64,000 nt of DNA, taken from positions 32,490,842 to 32,554,841 of the forward strand of contig JALIRH010000003.1 of the NCBI GenBank assembly GCA_023055505.1. The letters run 5' to 3'. Each line of letters opens with the position of its first letter. Position 1 is the stretch's first letter. This document shows positions 1 through 10,505 of this stretch, one piece after another. The position numbers were made by a program, and so were the translations under genes. The stretch comes from Callipepla californica brunnescens (lineage: Eukaryota; Chordata; Aves; Galliformes; Odontophoridae). The notes under the pieces were generated by a model. That model was not told where the DNA came from and did no database searches. It saw nothing but the letters and a program-made list of their open reading frames with translations.

Positions 1-2314
1 AGTCAGTTGCTTGGATTAGGTATTGTCACCATCTCCTTTATGACTTCTTTGACATGTGGGTGTTTGCTTGGTTGGTGTCTTTGTTTTGTCATCCCAGTTT
101 TTACTATTGACTTTTCTCTAGGGATTATGCTGTCAGGATCTCAGTAAAGGGAGCGCTCTAGTGACACTTGCTGAGGAGCATGTGCCATGTACCACTAGGG
201 TGAAAGAGAGATTAGTGTGTTATTCTGGCAGCTTAAATAAGCCAGAGAAAATGAGTATCTTGTCAGAAGTGTTCAGTGGAGAAGTAGAATGTAAAGGCTA
301 ACTTGAAATCATAAACTGCTTCCTGTTTATTTGCAGTCAGGTGGATTGTTACTTCAAAGCTGTTTACTAAAAGATTTCTCCATAACGTTGTTTTCCATAT
401 CCTCTTTTTAATTCCACCCATACATTAGATCCCCATAAGAATTAAATAGATAAATTCCTTCAATTCCGATATTGTCGAATTTATTTGGAATCCAGTATTG
501 TACGTTTTAAATACATTTAAAAATGAAAGCTGTGAAAGGGAGTGGAAATTTCAGTGCTTTTTGTGGAAAGGAAGTAGACTTGGTTTGTTTTTAATTTTAG
601 ATTCTTCCTCTTGCCAAATGTAAGAGATCTAAGTATCAATAGAGAAGAGCATTTCCTCTTTAGAGTAGGAGACGATAAAAATACCTTTTAATATTGTTTG
701 TTTCTGGAATTTCAGGGTTTTTTTTTCTTCTTCTTGAATTTTTTTTCAAAATGTTTTCCTTGCGGTAGGTTTTGACATTAGTACTAGATGGCTCTTTAGG
801 TGGTGACTTTTCAGTTTGCTTAATAAGAATGGGTTTTCATAACTATTTCTTGAAAAATGCAGGCTGGGAAATATAAACCTGTGATCTAAAAAGTGTCACA
901 GATGTGCAGATCTGATTCCATATCAGAAAATAGTTTGCTTGAGATTCAGCGTTTAAATATATACTTCACTGGCCTGGGGTGATAGTAGTTTGTTCCTTTT
1001 TCGGTCAGTTAATTAACAAACCATTTTGGGATCTCACTTACCAAAGGTCTTAGCACCCTCTACTGATAATGAGTTAAAGGTGGGTTGAGTTAGCTTTTCA
1101 TCTTGGAAAATTAGGATGATGTTGACATCATACTTTGACTTACAATTCTGCTTCTCTGAGCAAATTTGACAATGTTTTCATGAAAATAAATTGATTTTTA
1201 TGGCTGTAGTCACCTTTCTGGGGATTTCTTTTTCTCCCTGGACCTACTTTTGTAAAGAGAAAGAATGATGCTTATTAAACGTTTACCCAGCTTTCAAGGG
1301 GATGTTATTTGCTTTAAGTTTCAACATAAAAGATGAAAAAGCATGATTTCATTTTCTTTCCCCATTCAGTGTAAGGTTGAATTCTTTGATTCAGATCATA
1401 ATCTTCAATGAGATAAGGAAGTATATCTTTCTGTTACCTGACACTTCATAGAGATAATAGCTCTTCTTTTGTGACATCTTAGCATTTTGCTTTTTCTCAA
1501 ATGATAAAGATGTCTCAACTATGGAGTGTTTGTGTCTATAACAGGTCTAGAATATAACCTTTTATAAGCTCTTGTTAATGGTCAGTGAGCACATCAACCA
1601 TGAGATTTGCGTAAATGGTTTCTTAATGAGAACTTTACCATGTACAAGGAAATTTGTCTATTTGTGTGAGGTTCGCAAAGGACTTCTGCATCCCTTATAC
1701 CCCATTTTGAGGTCTGAAGTGAAGCTTGGAAGTGATCAGAATTTGGGTTGTAGTCGGAGATGTGCTTTTCAATGGACTCCCAAGGCAAACGATAAACACA
1801 TTTTTGAGACATTTCAGGAAACCCCTGTGTAGTAGAGATAAGTAGGATCAGCCTAATTCATGAAGGAGCAGCAGGTATACGTTTGTGTCCTACATATTTC
1901 AATAGTGATCATAAATGTAATCAGAAAAGCAAAGCAGAATGGATTATATTGACTTGTAATAGCCTTCTTCAGCCTGCTTTGATGTATTGTCTTGGTTAGT
2001 ATTCTCTTGGTACTTCTCCTGCTCAGCTTTCTGAAAGAACGTAACTCTGGCCACAGAAATTATGGGCTGGTTGTTTTTAAAACATTGATGCACTAGTATT
2101 TGATCTCTGGGGGGATTATTTTTCCTAACACGTGTATTTGTGACTGCAGTTTCTGTCAATTTATTGTTTGGGTCTTTTGAATCCTGCATTTCCCAGTGAC
2201 TGAGCAGAATGTGGATTTAAATTTTGTTTGCTAGATGTCTGTAATGTGTGATTGGTCTTCCACCCAAATACAGATTTGAGTAAGATTATCAGTGTTTTAT
2301 GATCTTTGTTTTAG
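1..2314 (+). other. EDARADD intron sequence, no exon seen
   Basis: The stretch before the first recognised EDARADD exon is A+T-rich with scattered T-runs and holds only short ORFs. I looked for a peptide like the N-terminal part of EDARADD and saw none, so the upstream exons probably lie before the window. No repeat family was recognised here. Confidence 0.6.
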
Positions 2315-5300
2315 ATGAGGAGTACAAAACAGATCAAGTTACATTGGAGATTGCATCTGTGAACATCCGGAGTCTTACGTCAGATTCTGGCCTAGTCCAG
2401 CAGGTAAGAAAAAACTGAACTGAATGTGAATTAAGTTATTGCTGTTAATTGAATACATGTTAACAAATGTATTTCCAGACTGTATATGGAAAGCACAGAA
2501 TTACTCAGTAAAATAGACTAGAAATAGTCTCTCTTTTTCAGAGTTCAGTGAAGTGAGCTTTTGAGGATAACAGCTAAGAAAGGATATATAATCATTGTTT
2601 ACTTTGTTCGTTAACTAGGTTTTAGTTAGTGTGGTAGATGCTCAGAAGGAGAGTCAACACAGAGTTAAGGCTTTGTCATACATGTTCTCCCTCTTCCCTG
2701 CTGAAAATAGAGCCAGGACAGAGAATTAGGAGGGAGAACTTGGATTTGGATTCTTATGTTTTGCCCTAGGGAGTCTCTTTGGGTTGAACAGAAAACTTGG
2801 AGAAGGTAAATGAATGAGCATTGTCCAGTGAAAAGAAGAGCTAGGTGTTCCTTATGCCAGAGTCCCATCTGACTTTCATCAAACAAAATTGAGTTTGGTA
2901 TGCATGTCACAGATGATGGAGGTAACTATCTCATTCCCATCATCAAGAAGAGAGCATTTGTTGCCCACGTACAGTCACTGTGACTACATTTTAGCATACC
3001 AGGCTGTTAATAGTTCTACTGAGCTGGAGAACTTTCTGCTTATCTTCAGACTGTACATAGGTATATAGCTTTAAGTGTATAGAAGTTGATTGCATTTTGG
3101 CTGTAGGAAAAAAAATACCTTATTTATACGGGCAGTGATAATACGCTGTCATATTGCAATTACATTACAAGAATACAGTGTTGAATAATCCTGAAGACAT
3201 ACAATTTGACAAAACTATATAATAACTGATCAGTAAAAATACCAATTTGGGAAATGAATGACACAAGTAAATATGTATATTTTTGTACTACTTGCAATAC
3301 TAGCCACTCCTATTTTTTTGTAAGACAGGAGTATAGTGACATCTCTTAAAGGCCGTTTGATATTTTGTAGAGGTCTTTAGGTATTAGCTTTCATCATATG
3401 GTTTGAATGTTCATGAACTCACGATGTCTCGAAAAATTTGAAGCTCAGAACAGCAATTTAGCTATTGCAAGCTAAGTGAAAAATATCCACTTTCTTCCTG
3501 TTTGTGCACCTTCCCTCCCCCCCTTTTTGTTTCTTTATTCCTTCAAACTGAGGCTGGTCTGTGATGGGCAACTCTTTGTTCTCCAAATAAATTACCCTTT
3601 GAGGAATTTGTTCCTTGTGACTCAGTACTTTTCTGCTTCTAGAGGAATTTGTGGAAACTGAGACAGTGACTATAATCACAATTTGTGGATCCAATTTTTC
3701 TTGAACTTCAGGTGCTCACTTGGCAAAATGGACAGGTTTATAAATTCATAAACCTCTTTCTACAGAAAGCTTTATGGTGTCAGTGGGAAAGCAAGCTTCT
3801 GGAAGACAGTGGCAAGGCGTGTTCTGTTGCAGGTGGCATGTGCAGTTTCAGGCCTCTTGAGCAGAGACCATTTGTGAACTGATTTGATGTTGTGCGTGTG
3901 TTCTTGGCATTTTCAGGAGGAAAGAATTGCTGAAAACAGCATGCATGTTTTTCCTTTCCTAACCAAATCTTCAAGTAATTTGGAGTTAGTTTGCTTTCTT
4001 TGTAATTGGATTTGCGTGATTGCATGTTCACCAGGTGAACTGAAACTGCCTGTATTGTATTTTTAGGGGGTTTCTTAGTACACCAAAGTTTAGAAGGTAG
4101 GAATATAAAGCACTTGTTACACTATACTGTTACACAGTTGACTTGTTTGCATGCACAGCTTGCAAAATGCTAAGAAGCTTGCTGTGATAGTTTAGGAAGA
4201 ATGATGCAATATGAAAATCAACATTACTTTATTGCAGTTATCTAAGGGGAAAATCCCCTCCTGCTTTCATCTTTAAATCCTCAATAGAAGAAAGCTATTT
4301 CATCTGGTTCCACACCCGCATAGTTAAAATAAGTGCAGCTGCAGTTTCCTACAGTCCTAGGATCAAGCTGCTGTCCTTTCAGTTTACAGATACTGCTCTG
4401 TAAGTGGTAGAATTGAAGTGTTGCTACCTGTGCTGCAGTCCCAAGCTGCTAAATATTTTCATTGTGTTGCAGTAGAATAGTGCTAGTGTCAAACAGGACA
4501 GCAGTCAGATGTGAGCCAGCAGAAATCTTCAAGACCATCTGTCTAGAAAAGTAGAAAAGTTTCCTATGAATGTAAAGGAGTTTATAAAAAAAAATAAATT
4601 CCTCCAGTTTTATTAGACTGGTGGAACATTCCCTTACTGTTTTGTGTTACAGGCAAAGATCACAGATTTCCCACTTTAAGTATTTAAGTATTCTCAATCA
4701 GACCATATTAATTGTTATACAGCTCTGTACATATGTTTCTGAAAAAGCTATTACTTATGTGTATGGTATTAGCAGCTTTCTATGACTTACACAGTGAGGT
4801 CACTTTTGTTGGTAAATGCCCAAACTATTGTTTCTCAAATGGTGAGGGCTGTAATTGGTATTGAGTTAATCATCAGTCAAATGAAGAAAAAATTAAGTAA
4901 AAATGAAAAATGTGGACAGAAAGAAAAAAGGATTAAGAGCAGATTATTCAAAAGATGTACCCTTGTAGCATATGATCTATAAGGATGACATCGTTCAATA
5001 GATAAAAATGGTTTTACTTCATAAAGCACCCCTCACATTACACAAAAAAGCCTACCTAAAAAGGCTACAAGTTGTTAGTGATTTCTCATACCAGATAAGT
5101 ACCCTGTCTGACTTTATCAAGTAGCTTGGGGATTCTTCTGAGTAATCTCCTGACACTTAAAAATTAGCCAAATAGTTATTCTGGTGTTCGAATGTGGTGT
5201 TTTGATTTATGTTTGTTCTTTGCTTTGTAGCCAGAAGACAAAGACACTCAAAACCATAGTGACAAATCGCTTACAGGTAATATGTCAGCTTTACTGTTCT

Positions 5301-8059
5301 ACGTATTTTATTCCTGAAAGGACTTTATTAAAAACTGCTGCATGTCATAACCTAGAAGTGCCTGGATAATCAATGCTTGTGGTGCTCATTTGTTACCACT
5401 GCCCTTCTTAGCTACCTCTTTGTTCTCAAAAGGGTGGCAATCAGTAACACAGACCATACAAAAGCTCTAAGTTATGCTGACCGAATGCACTTAGTGCAGC
5501 AGCCTTCAGAAGTCTGTAAAAAGCTATTGAGAGCAGAGGCGGGCTGTGGGGGTTTATTGTGTGGTGTTTTCAGCGTGGCTGGAGGTTGGTGACTGATACA
5601 CAGCCCTATTGATTTAACAGTGAACAACTGAAAAACTTTTGTAGAAAAGCTTGTCATATAATGTAATGTTAGGATCGTGCTGGTAGGTAGGTAGGTAGGT
5701 CATGCATGCAAATATAAGACATCCTTGAAAACCAGGGTTCTCTAACACTTTTGATAATCTGGTATGGCACAAGAAGCAGGTTGGTTTAGTTTTGTTTACC
5801 TTATAACTGTGCCCTTTGCTTTCTTTACCTCTTCTTCCCTACTTCTGTGGGTGGATAAAACATACTCTGGCATTCTTGCAAAGTAAGATGAAATTCAGAT
5901 AGAGGGTTCCTCTGCCCTTTGAGCTCAGCCAGAACTTCTATTGGGTCACGTTCATTTCACCTTGTTTGTGTAAGTAAATCCTAGTATGAGTGAGTTAAGT
6001 AAATTTTGTCTCACTCCAGTGACAGTTTAAGATGCACAAGAAGAGCAAAATTCGTGAGAAAAATTGTAAAGAACAGCTGTGAGGACTGTGGAAAACCTGG
6101 GAGCAAAGATGTTGCCAGAACATTTTTCCCTTTGAAAGGGAATCTGAGCATTTGTATGAAGTTATTTGTCTCCAACAGTGTTGTTGCTGCACGTCCTGAC
6201 TTGTTGAAAACATCAGAAGCTGTCTTTGGACTGCTTAAAAAAAGAAGGCTGATGAGCAGGATTACAAAAATAACAATAGCCTGTTCTTCTCTTAAAAACA
6301 ACAGAAAAAAGTGCTTACAGAAGCCACGTTCAGCTTAGTTGCTTTCATCAGTACTAATATTCAGCATAAAAAGTGACCTTTTGAAGGTTTTTCTGGAGTT
6401 TTACACAATCCGACAGTTAATGCAAATGGAAAGAAAAGAACCTGATGCTGTTACCTCTAAGATTAGGTGGAACTGACTGCCAGATTTGCCCTTTCCCAGC
6501 GATACAGTTCAGGTCTGTCAGACCAGCACAGTGACACTAAGTGCTGGATCAGTTTTCAGTGTCATTTGACACTGAAACCCTGTCACTGTTTTTAATCAAT
6601 ATTTTTGTCAGTTTTCTTGTAGCATTCTTTTTATTGAAAGGATTTCATCCCAAGTAGAGCTAATTACTCTGCCATTTCAGGCTGTACAATGAGGCCAGAA
6701 GTTTTAGGAAGTACTTGTAGGCTGCGTTCATTACCCACTGGTCTTTAGACATACCACATTCTCCCTGCCTTCAAAAAGGAGCTTGTTAAGTTTATATTTG
6801 TAGTCAGAATGCTGAAACAATGCCCTAATGCCCTAAACTACTTCAGTATTAGAGATCTTAGTATTTAACTAGAAGCATGATTAATATGTAATCTATAGTA
6901 TACAGATCTGATAGGACTGCATTGTTGTCAGTGTTGGGTGGATACTGGTGTGTGTGGGAGACCTCTAAATGGCAGTTCTTCATTTGATGCAGATTTTGGA
7001 ACATATCACCACCTACTTCCATCAGCTTGGTATTCTTATTTTTCTCATGCATGAAACAGTATATACTCTCTTTCTTCCTGTAATGTACATTTAAAACAGG
7101 CTTGCTTAGTAGAACAGAGACAGCTTTATCGTAAGGGCCTTTATCAAATAAAGGAACATATTTCTATCTTGTCACAGTGTTAAGATTCTCCTGGTACAAA
7201 TATTTAATGTTGTTATGAATGAGTGCAGAACTTTTTTCTTCATCCTGCAACATATGCAACATCTCTATTCAGGATGTGCATAATGTGCACATCTTCCTGT
7301 TAGTGATGTATGTGGGGGTTATGGCAGACTGAAGGATGTAATGTTTTTTTACTAACTACAAAATGAAAACAACTTGGGGAGGGGGGGGGGAGGCGGATAT
7401 CCACAATTAAATGAATTTCATAGCTTTTATAGGACAGGATGAATATGATACTGTCAGAAGTATTGACCTTTTGATTATTGCCCGTGGTAGCCAAAAGATG
7501 TCTCAAAGCTGATTTTGTGAGTACTTCACGAGGAAAGGCAGCTGCATGCCAGTTTTCTGACTTCTTCGGAAACGGTTCACAGAACATAATACTCTTCAAA
7601 CTTTTGTGCTTCTAAATTTGCTCCAAATAAAACCACCGTAGTAGTTCCTAACTTCTCTCCGTATAATGGTTTTTAACTACAGATCTCAAGAAAACCTGCA
7701 AAGAAAATAGCACCTGCTCCTTGTGCTTATTCCGTGCACCGACCATCAGTGACATGCTCAATGACGAGGACTTGTTGTACACAGTGAGGCTAAAGCTGGA
7801 TCCCTGCCACCCAACAGTGAAGAACTGGAGGAATTTAGCAAGCAAGTGGGGGATGACTTACGATGAATTGTGTTTCCTTGAACAGAAGCCCCAGAGCCCC
7901 ACCTTGGAGTTTTTGCTACGAAATAGTGACAGGACTGTGGAGCAGCTGATTGAGCTCTGTAAATTTTATAAGAGAATTGATGTTGTGAAAGTGCTACTGA
8001 AGTGGGTGGAGGAGGAATGGCCCAAGAGAGGGAACAGAAGTTACCAGAACGACTTGTAG
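2315..8059 (+). CDS. EDARADD: EDARADD, EDAR-associated death-domain adaptor (3' part, 3 coding exons)
   Basis: Coding exons are 2315-2403, 5231-5276 and 7683-8059, with the stop TAG at 8057-8059. All junctions are AG/GT and the phases agree: 89 nt entering with two bases of a codon, 46 nt leaving one base, then 377 nt. The last exon reads KENSTCSLC, then [48 protein letters not shown] and EEWPKR, closely matching the human EDARADD death domain (about 80 residues at the C-terminus). Known role of the family: a cytoplasmic adaptor that binds the death domain of EDAR and links ectodysplasin to TRAF/TAB2 and NF-kB during skin-appendage development. The first two exons encode the poorly conserved acidic linker. 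The gene is partial: roughly the first 50-60 residues are not in the window. The next gene, LGALS8, lies about 5 kb downstream on the same strand. Confidence 0.96.
5683..5702. repeat. (TAGG)n tetranucleotide microsatellite
   Basis: Five tandem copies of a GGTA/TAGG unit lie in the second EDARADD intron seen here. An alternating CATGCATGCA tract follows directly. It is a short simple repeat, probably length-variable between individuals. Confidence 0.85.
6512..6589. repeat. Cluster of three palindromes in an EDARADD intron
   Basis: Three inverted repeats sit within 78 bp. 6512-6524 has 6-bp arms (GGTCTG/CAGACC) around one base. 6554-6577 has perfect 11-bp arms (TTTCAGTGTCA and its complement) around TT. 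Outer 9-bp arms (ACAGTGACA at 6528-6536 and TGTCACTGT at 6581-6589) enclose that one, so the two nest into a longer hairpin. I recognise no known element or RNA. Confidence 0.8.
7376..7396. repeat. G-rich run
   Basis: Four G, one A, ten G and then AGGCGG form a short G tract in the intron just before the last EDARADD exon. It is a simple repeat and could form G-rich structures. No gene feature is associated with it. Confidence 0.8.
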
Positions 8060-9077
8060 GTCAAAGAAAATGGTTATTTCCTGCTTGTTAAATGTTGGGA
8101 CAAGCTGCAACTAATAGATGGGAAGTTTCTCTTGTGACAGAGAGACAGTCTGTACTGGCAGTCTGTATACTGTGTAAGCTTTTGTACTGTATACACATAA
8201 ATATGGCCTGTGCCCTCAGGGTTGTAAAGATAACCTTTCAAAAGTGGATAGAATAATGCAGGTTGTGTTTTACGTCTACAAACACCTTTATTTTCTTTGC
8301 TGCAGTTTGTAGGCTTCCTAAGCAGAAGAAGAATGAAAAAGCCAGACCAGTGGTGTGATTGCAACAGCTGTGAACTGTGTCAGTCGGTTGTGTGTTGTTG
8401 CTACTGGGAAAGCCACAATTGGAAGGCAAGTCTCTTAGCTTTTCTGGCAGCCTTTCCACAGCTTTTGTGTTCTGCCTGCTAGAAGATGAGAGGATTTTTT
8501 TTTTTTCCTAATTTTTAAGCTTTATGACACTGTATTTGGCACAGACACAACTTGATTGTCCAAGCTGCAGTTTGGATTTGCATGTTAGAAATAATTCAGT
8601 GTTTGCCATCACATTCAGGCAAAATTAAGTTTGAGTCTCCTTCTAGAAACAGGACTAGATGTTAAAATAATTGCATGTTTCTACATCATAGGGACTATAT
8701 GCCCTATGAAAAAATCATCCAATTCAGAGATGCTTTCCAGCCCATAAACCTCCTTCCCCAAACAAACACCAAAAAAAAAAAAAAAAAGCCACCACAATTA
8801 AAACCCGTTATGGTTAAAATTAGTTTCCATTGTTTTGAAAACTGTGTATTCTGAGTATTCTTTGGTATTTTGCTCATTTTGCAGTGTGAGGTGACAGTGA
8901 ATGTCTCACCCACAGTGTATCCTTAGTATCAAATATAACTTGTTTATAAGCTGTGGTTTTCATCGCAGCCTTCCTGTTGTCTGACCTGCTTTCTGCCCTA
9001 TACCAAAGTGGTTGCACACTTGCATGAAAGTAGCACAAGTTTATGTATTGATTAAAATCACTGTAATGGGAAATCCA

Positions 9078-9099
9078 CAGGTGGATTCACCTGCAGGTG
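9078..9099. promoter_or_regulatory. Cluster of three CAGGTG-type E-boxes
   Basis: CAGGTG at 9078-9083, CACCTG at 9088-9093 and CAGGTG at 9094-9099 lie within 22 bp. The last two form a perfect 12-bp palindrome. CAGGTG is the core bound by ZEB, Snail and E2A-class factors. Being in the probable 3'UTR, it could be an enhancer element or chance; only the motifs themselves are seen. Confidence 0.35.
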
Positions 9100-10478
9100 T
9101 AAGTGGATGGTCATTAAAGCACTTCTGTTGGTTTAAGCTGATAAATATCAAAGGCTGTAGATATACTGTATTACACTGTTTACATTGGTAAAAAAAAATC
9201 TAGAAATATTTCCACTCTTCTGTATTCTAATGGATTAAAAAAAAACCTGAAAACTGAAAGATCAGTTGTAATAGGTTATATAAAAGTACTTACTGCTGTG
9301 ATGCCATACACACTCCCCAGTGTTGTGGCTTGAAAGTATTTCTGGTTGTCACCCTTACTAAAACACTTCAGATGATACTAATGTGTACGTAGATGTATAT
9401 AACATAGCAGTGGTGAACAGTATGTCAAGGTGTAGGGCACAACTAGAGTGAGGTACAGACTGTTCACTTCTCTCAAGTAGAAATGACTAATTAAGAATTA
9501 ATAGCAAAACAGAGGGAAAGTTTTGTTCTGAGTTTCTTAATGTAAGAGAATGAAAAGGGACATCTAGTAGTAACATAGGTACTGGCACAAATGGTTACAG
9601 AGGAGTTGGATGTAAAGGCTGAGTACTTCAATTTCAAGCACTAGGTCTGGGGATGACCTAAGTTAGCTTTACTGCAGTTCCTGGTTCAGTTCCAAGGTAA
9701 AAAGAGTGACCTACAGTTGATGTGATTTTTATTTTTTAAAGCTTGTGGAAGACAGGAACTTTGACAACTATTTATGTGTATTTTTAACTGTTCCCTCTGA
9801 AAAGCTGCTACTCTTCAGAACAGAAGAGTAGCCGTATTTTAAAGTGGAAGACTTATTGCTCTATCTTGCAGAGGTTGCAGATCAAACACCTCACTCACTT
9901 TCATTGTCTTCAATAGATGTATGAGCTCTAACTTTTGCAGCTCATCTTCTGTCTTTAGTTAACTCTGGTATCAGCTTTGAGGACTGCTGCTGAGGCTAGG
10001 TTCTCTGCTAGTTTCAGTTCATACAGAGGCATCCACTGTGCACATGCAGATAGCCTGCATGCAGCTTGTCCAACGTAATTCCCATACCTCAGGCTCACCA
10101 CATGCATGATTTATGATCACGTGCCTGTGTCTGAAGTTGTTCGTATGAATGATGAAGACTGGCATGTCTGCCAGCAGCTTTTCTCTCCTGTAGCACTGTA
10201 CAGCTGTATGTGCATGGTAGTGCAGTATGCTTTGATGTGGTGGATGCAGTCCATTAAGGAATATAGCTAGAGCAGTTGTATGATGACTCACAAATGGGAA
10301 CACACATTGATGCAGCATCATTTCTGAATCAAGAAGCCTGTCTGAAATCTACTCCTTTTCCTGTTTTCTGGCTAAAATTTGTAAGCTTTAGAACAAACAT
10401 TGTTGCCTACTGGAAATGAGTTCTGATCCCCTGAAACTTTTGAAAAATCAGTGCCAGCTGCAAGGATTCACATTGGGA

Positions 10479-10484
10479 AATAAA
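10479..10484 (+). terminator. EDARADD: Candidate EDARADD polyadenylation signal AATAAA
   Basis: A canonical hexamer with a GT-rich downstream element (about 10500-10530), in sense orientation, is the first convincing signal after the stop codon that I noticed. Use of this site is inferred. Confidence 0.4.
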
Positions 10485-10505
10485 GCTGCTTTTGAGAGTT
10501 TGTGT

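Larger units (their letters stand above)
8060..10505 (+). other. EDARADD: Probable EDARADD 3'UTR
   Basis: No further EDARADD coding exon follows the stop. An AATAAA hexamer at 10479-10484 is followed by a GT-rich stretch, a good candidate cleavage region. That gives a 3'UTR of about 2.4 kb, in keeping with the long 3'UTR I recall for the mammalian gene. The interval has an A-run near 8768-8788, a Cys-rich ORF at 8297-8482 (see findings) and the E-box cluster at 9078-9099. The exact end is inferred; earlier polyadenylation by a variant signal is possible. Confidence 0.45.

Noticed and set aside
6006..6338. 110-codon plus ORF overlapping a 96-codon minus ORF in an EDARADD intron
   Set aside because: Open on both strands, with no known domain and no splice sites that fit. 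Treated as chance or as an old unrecognised repeat.
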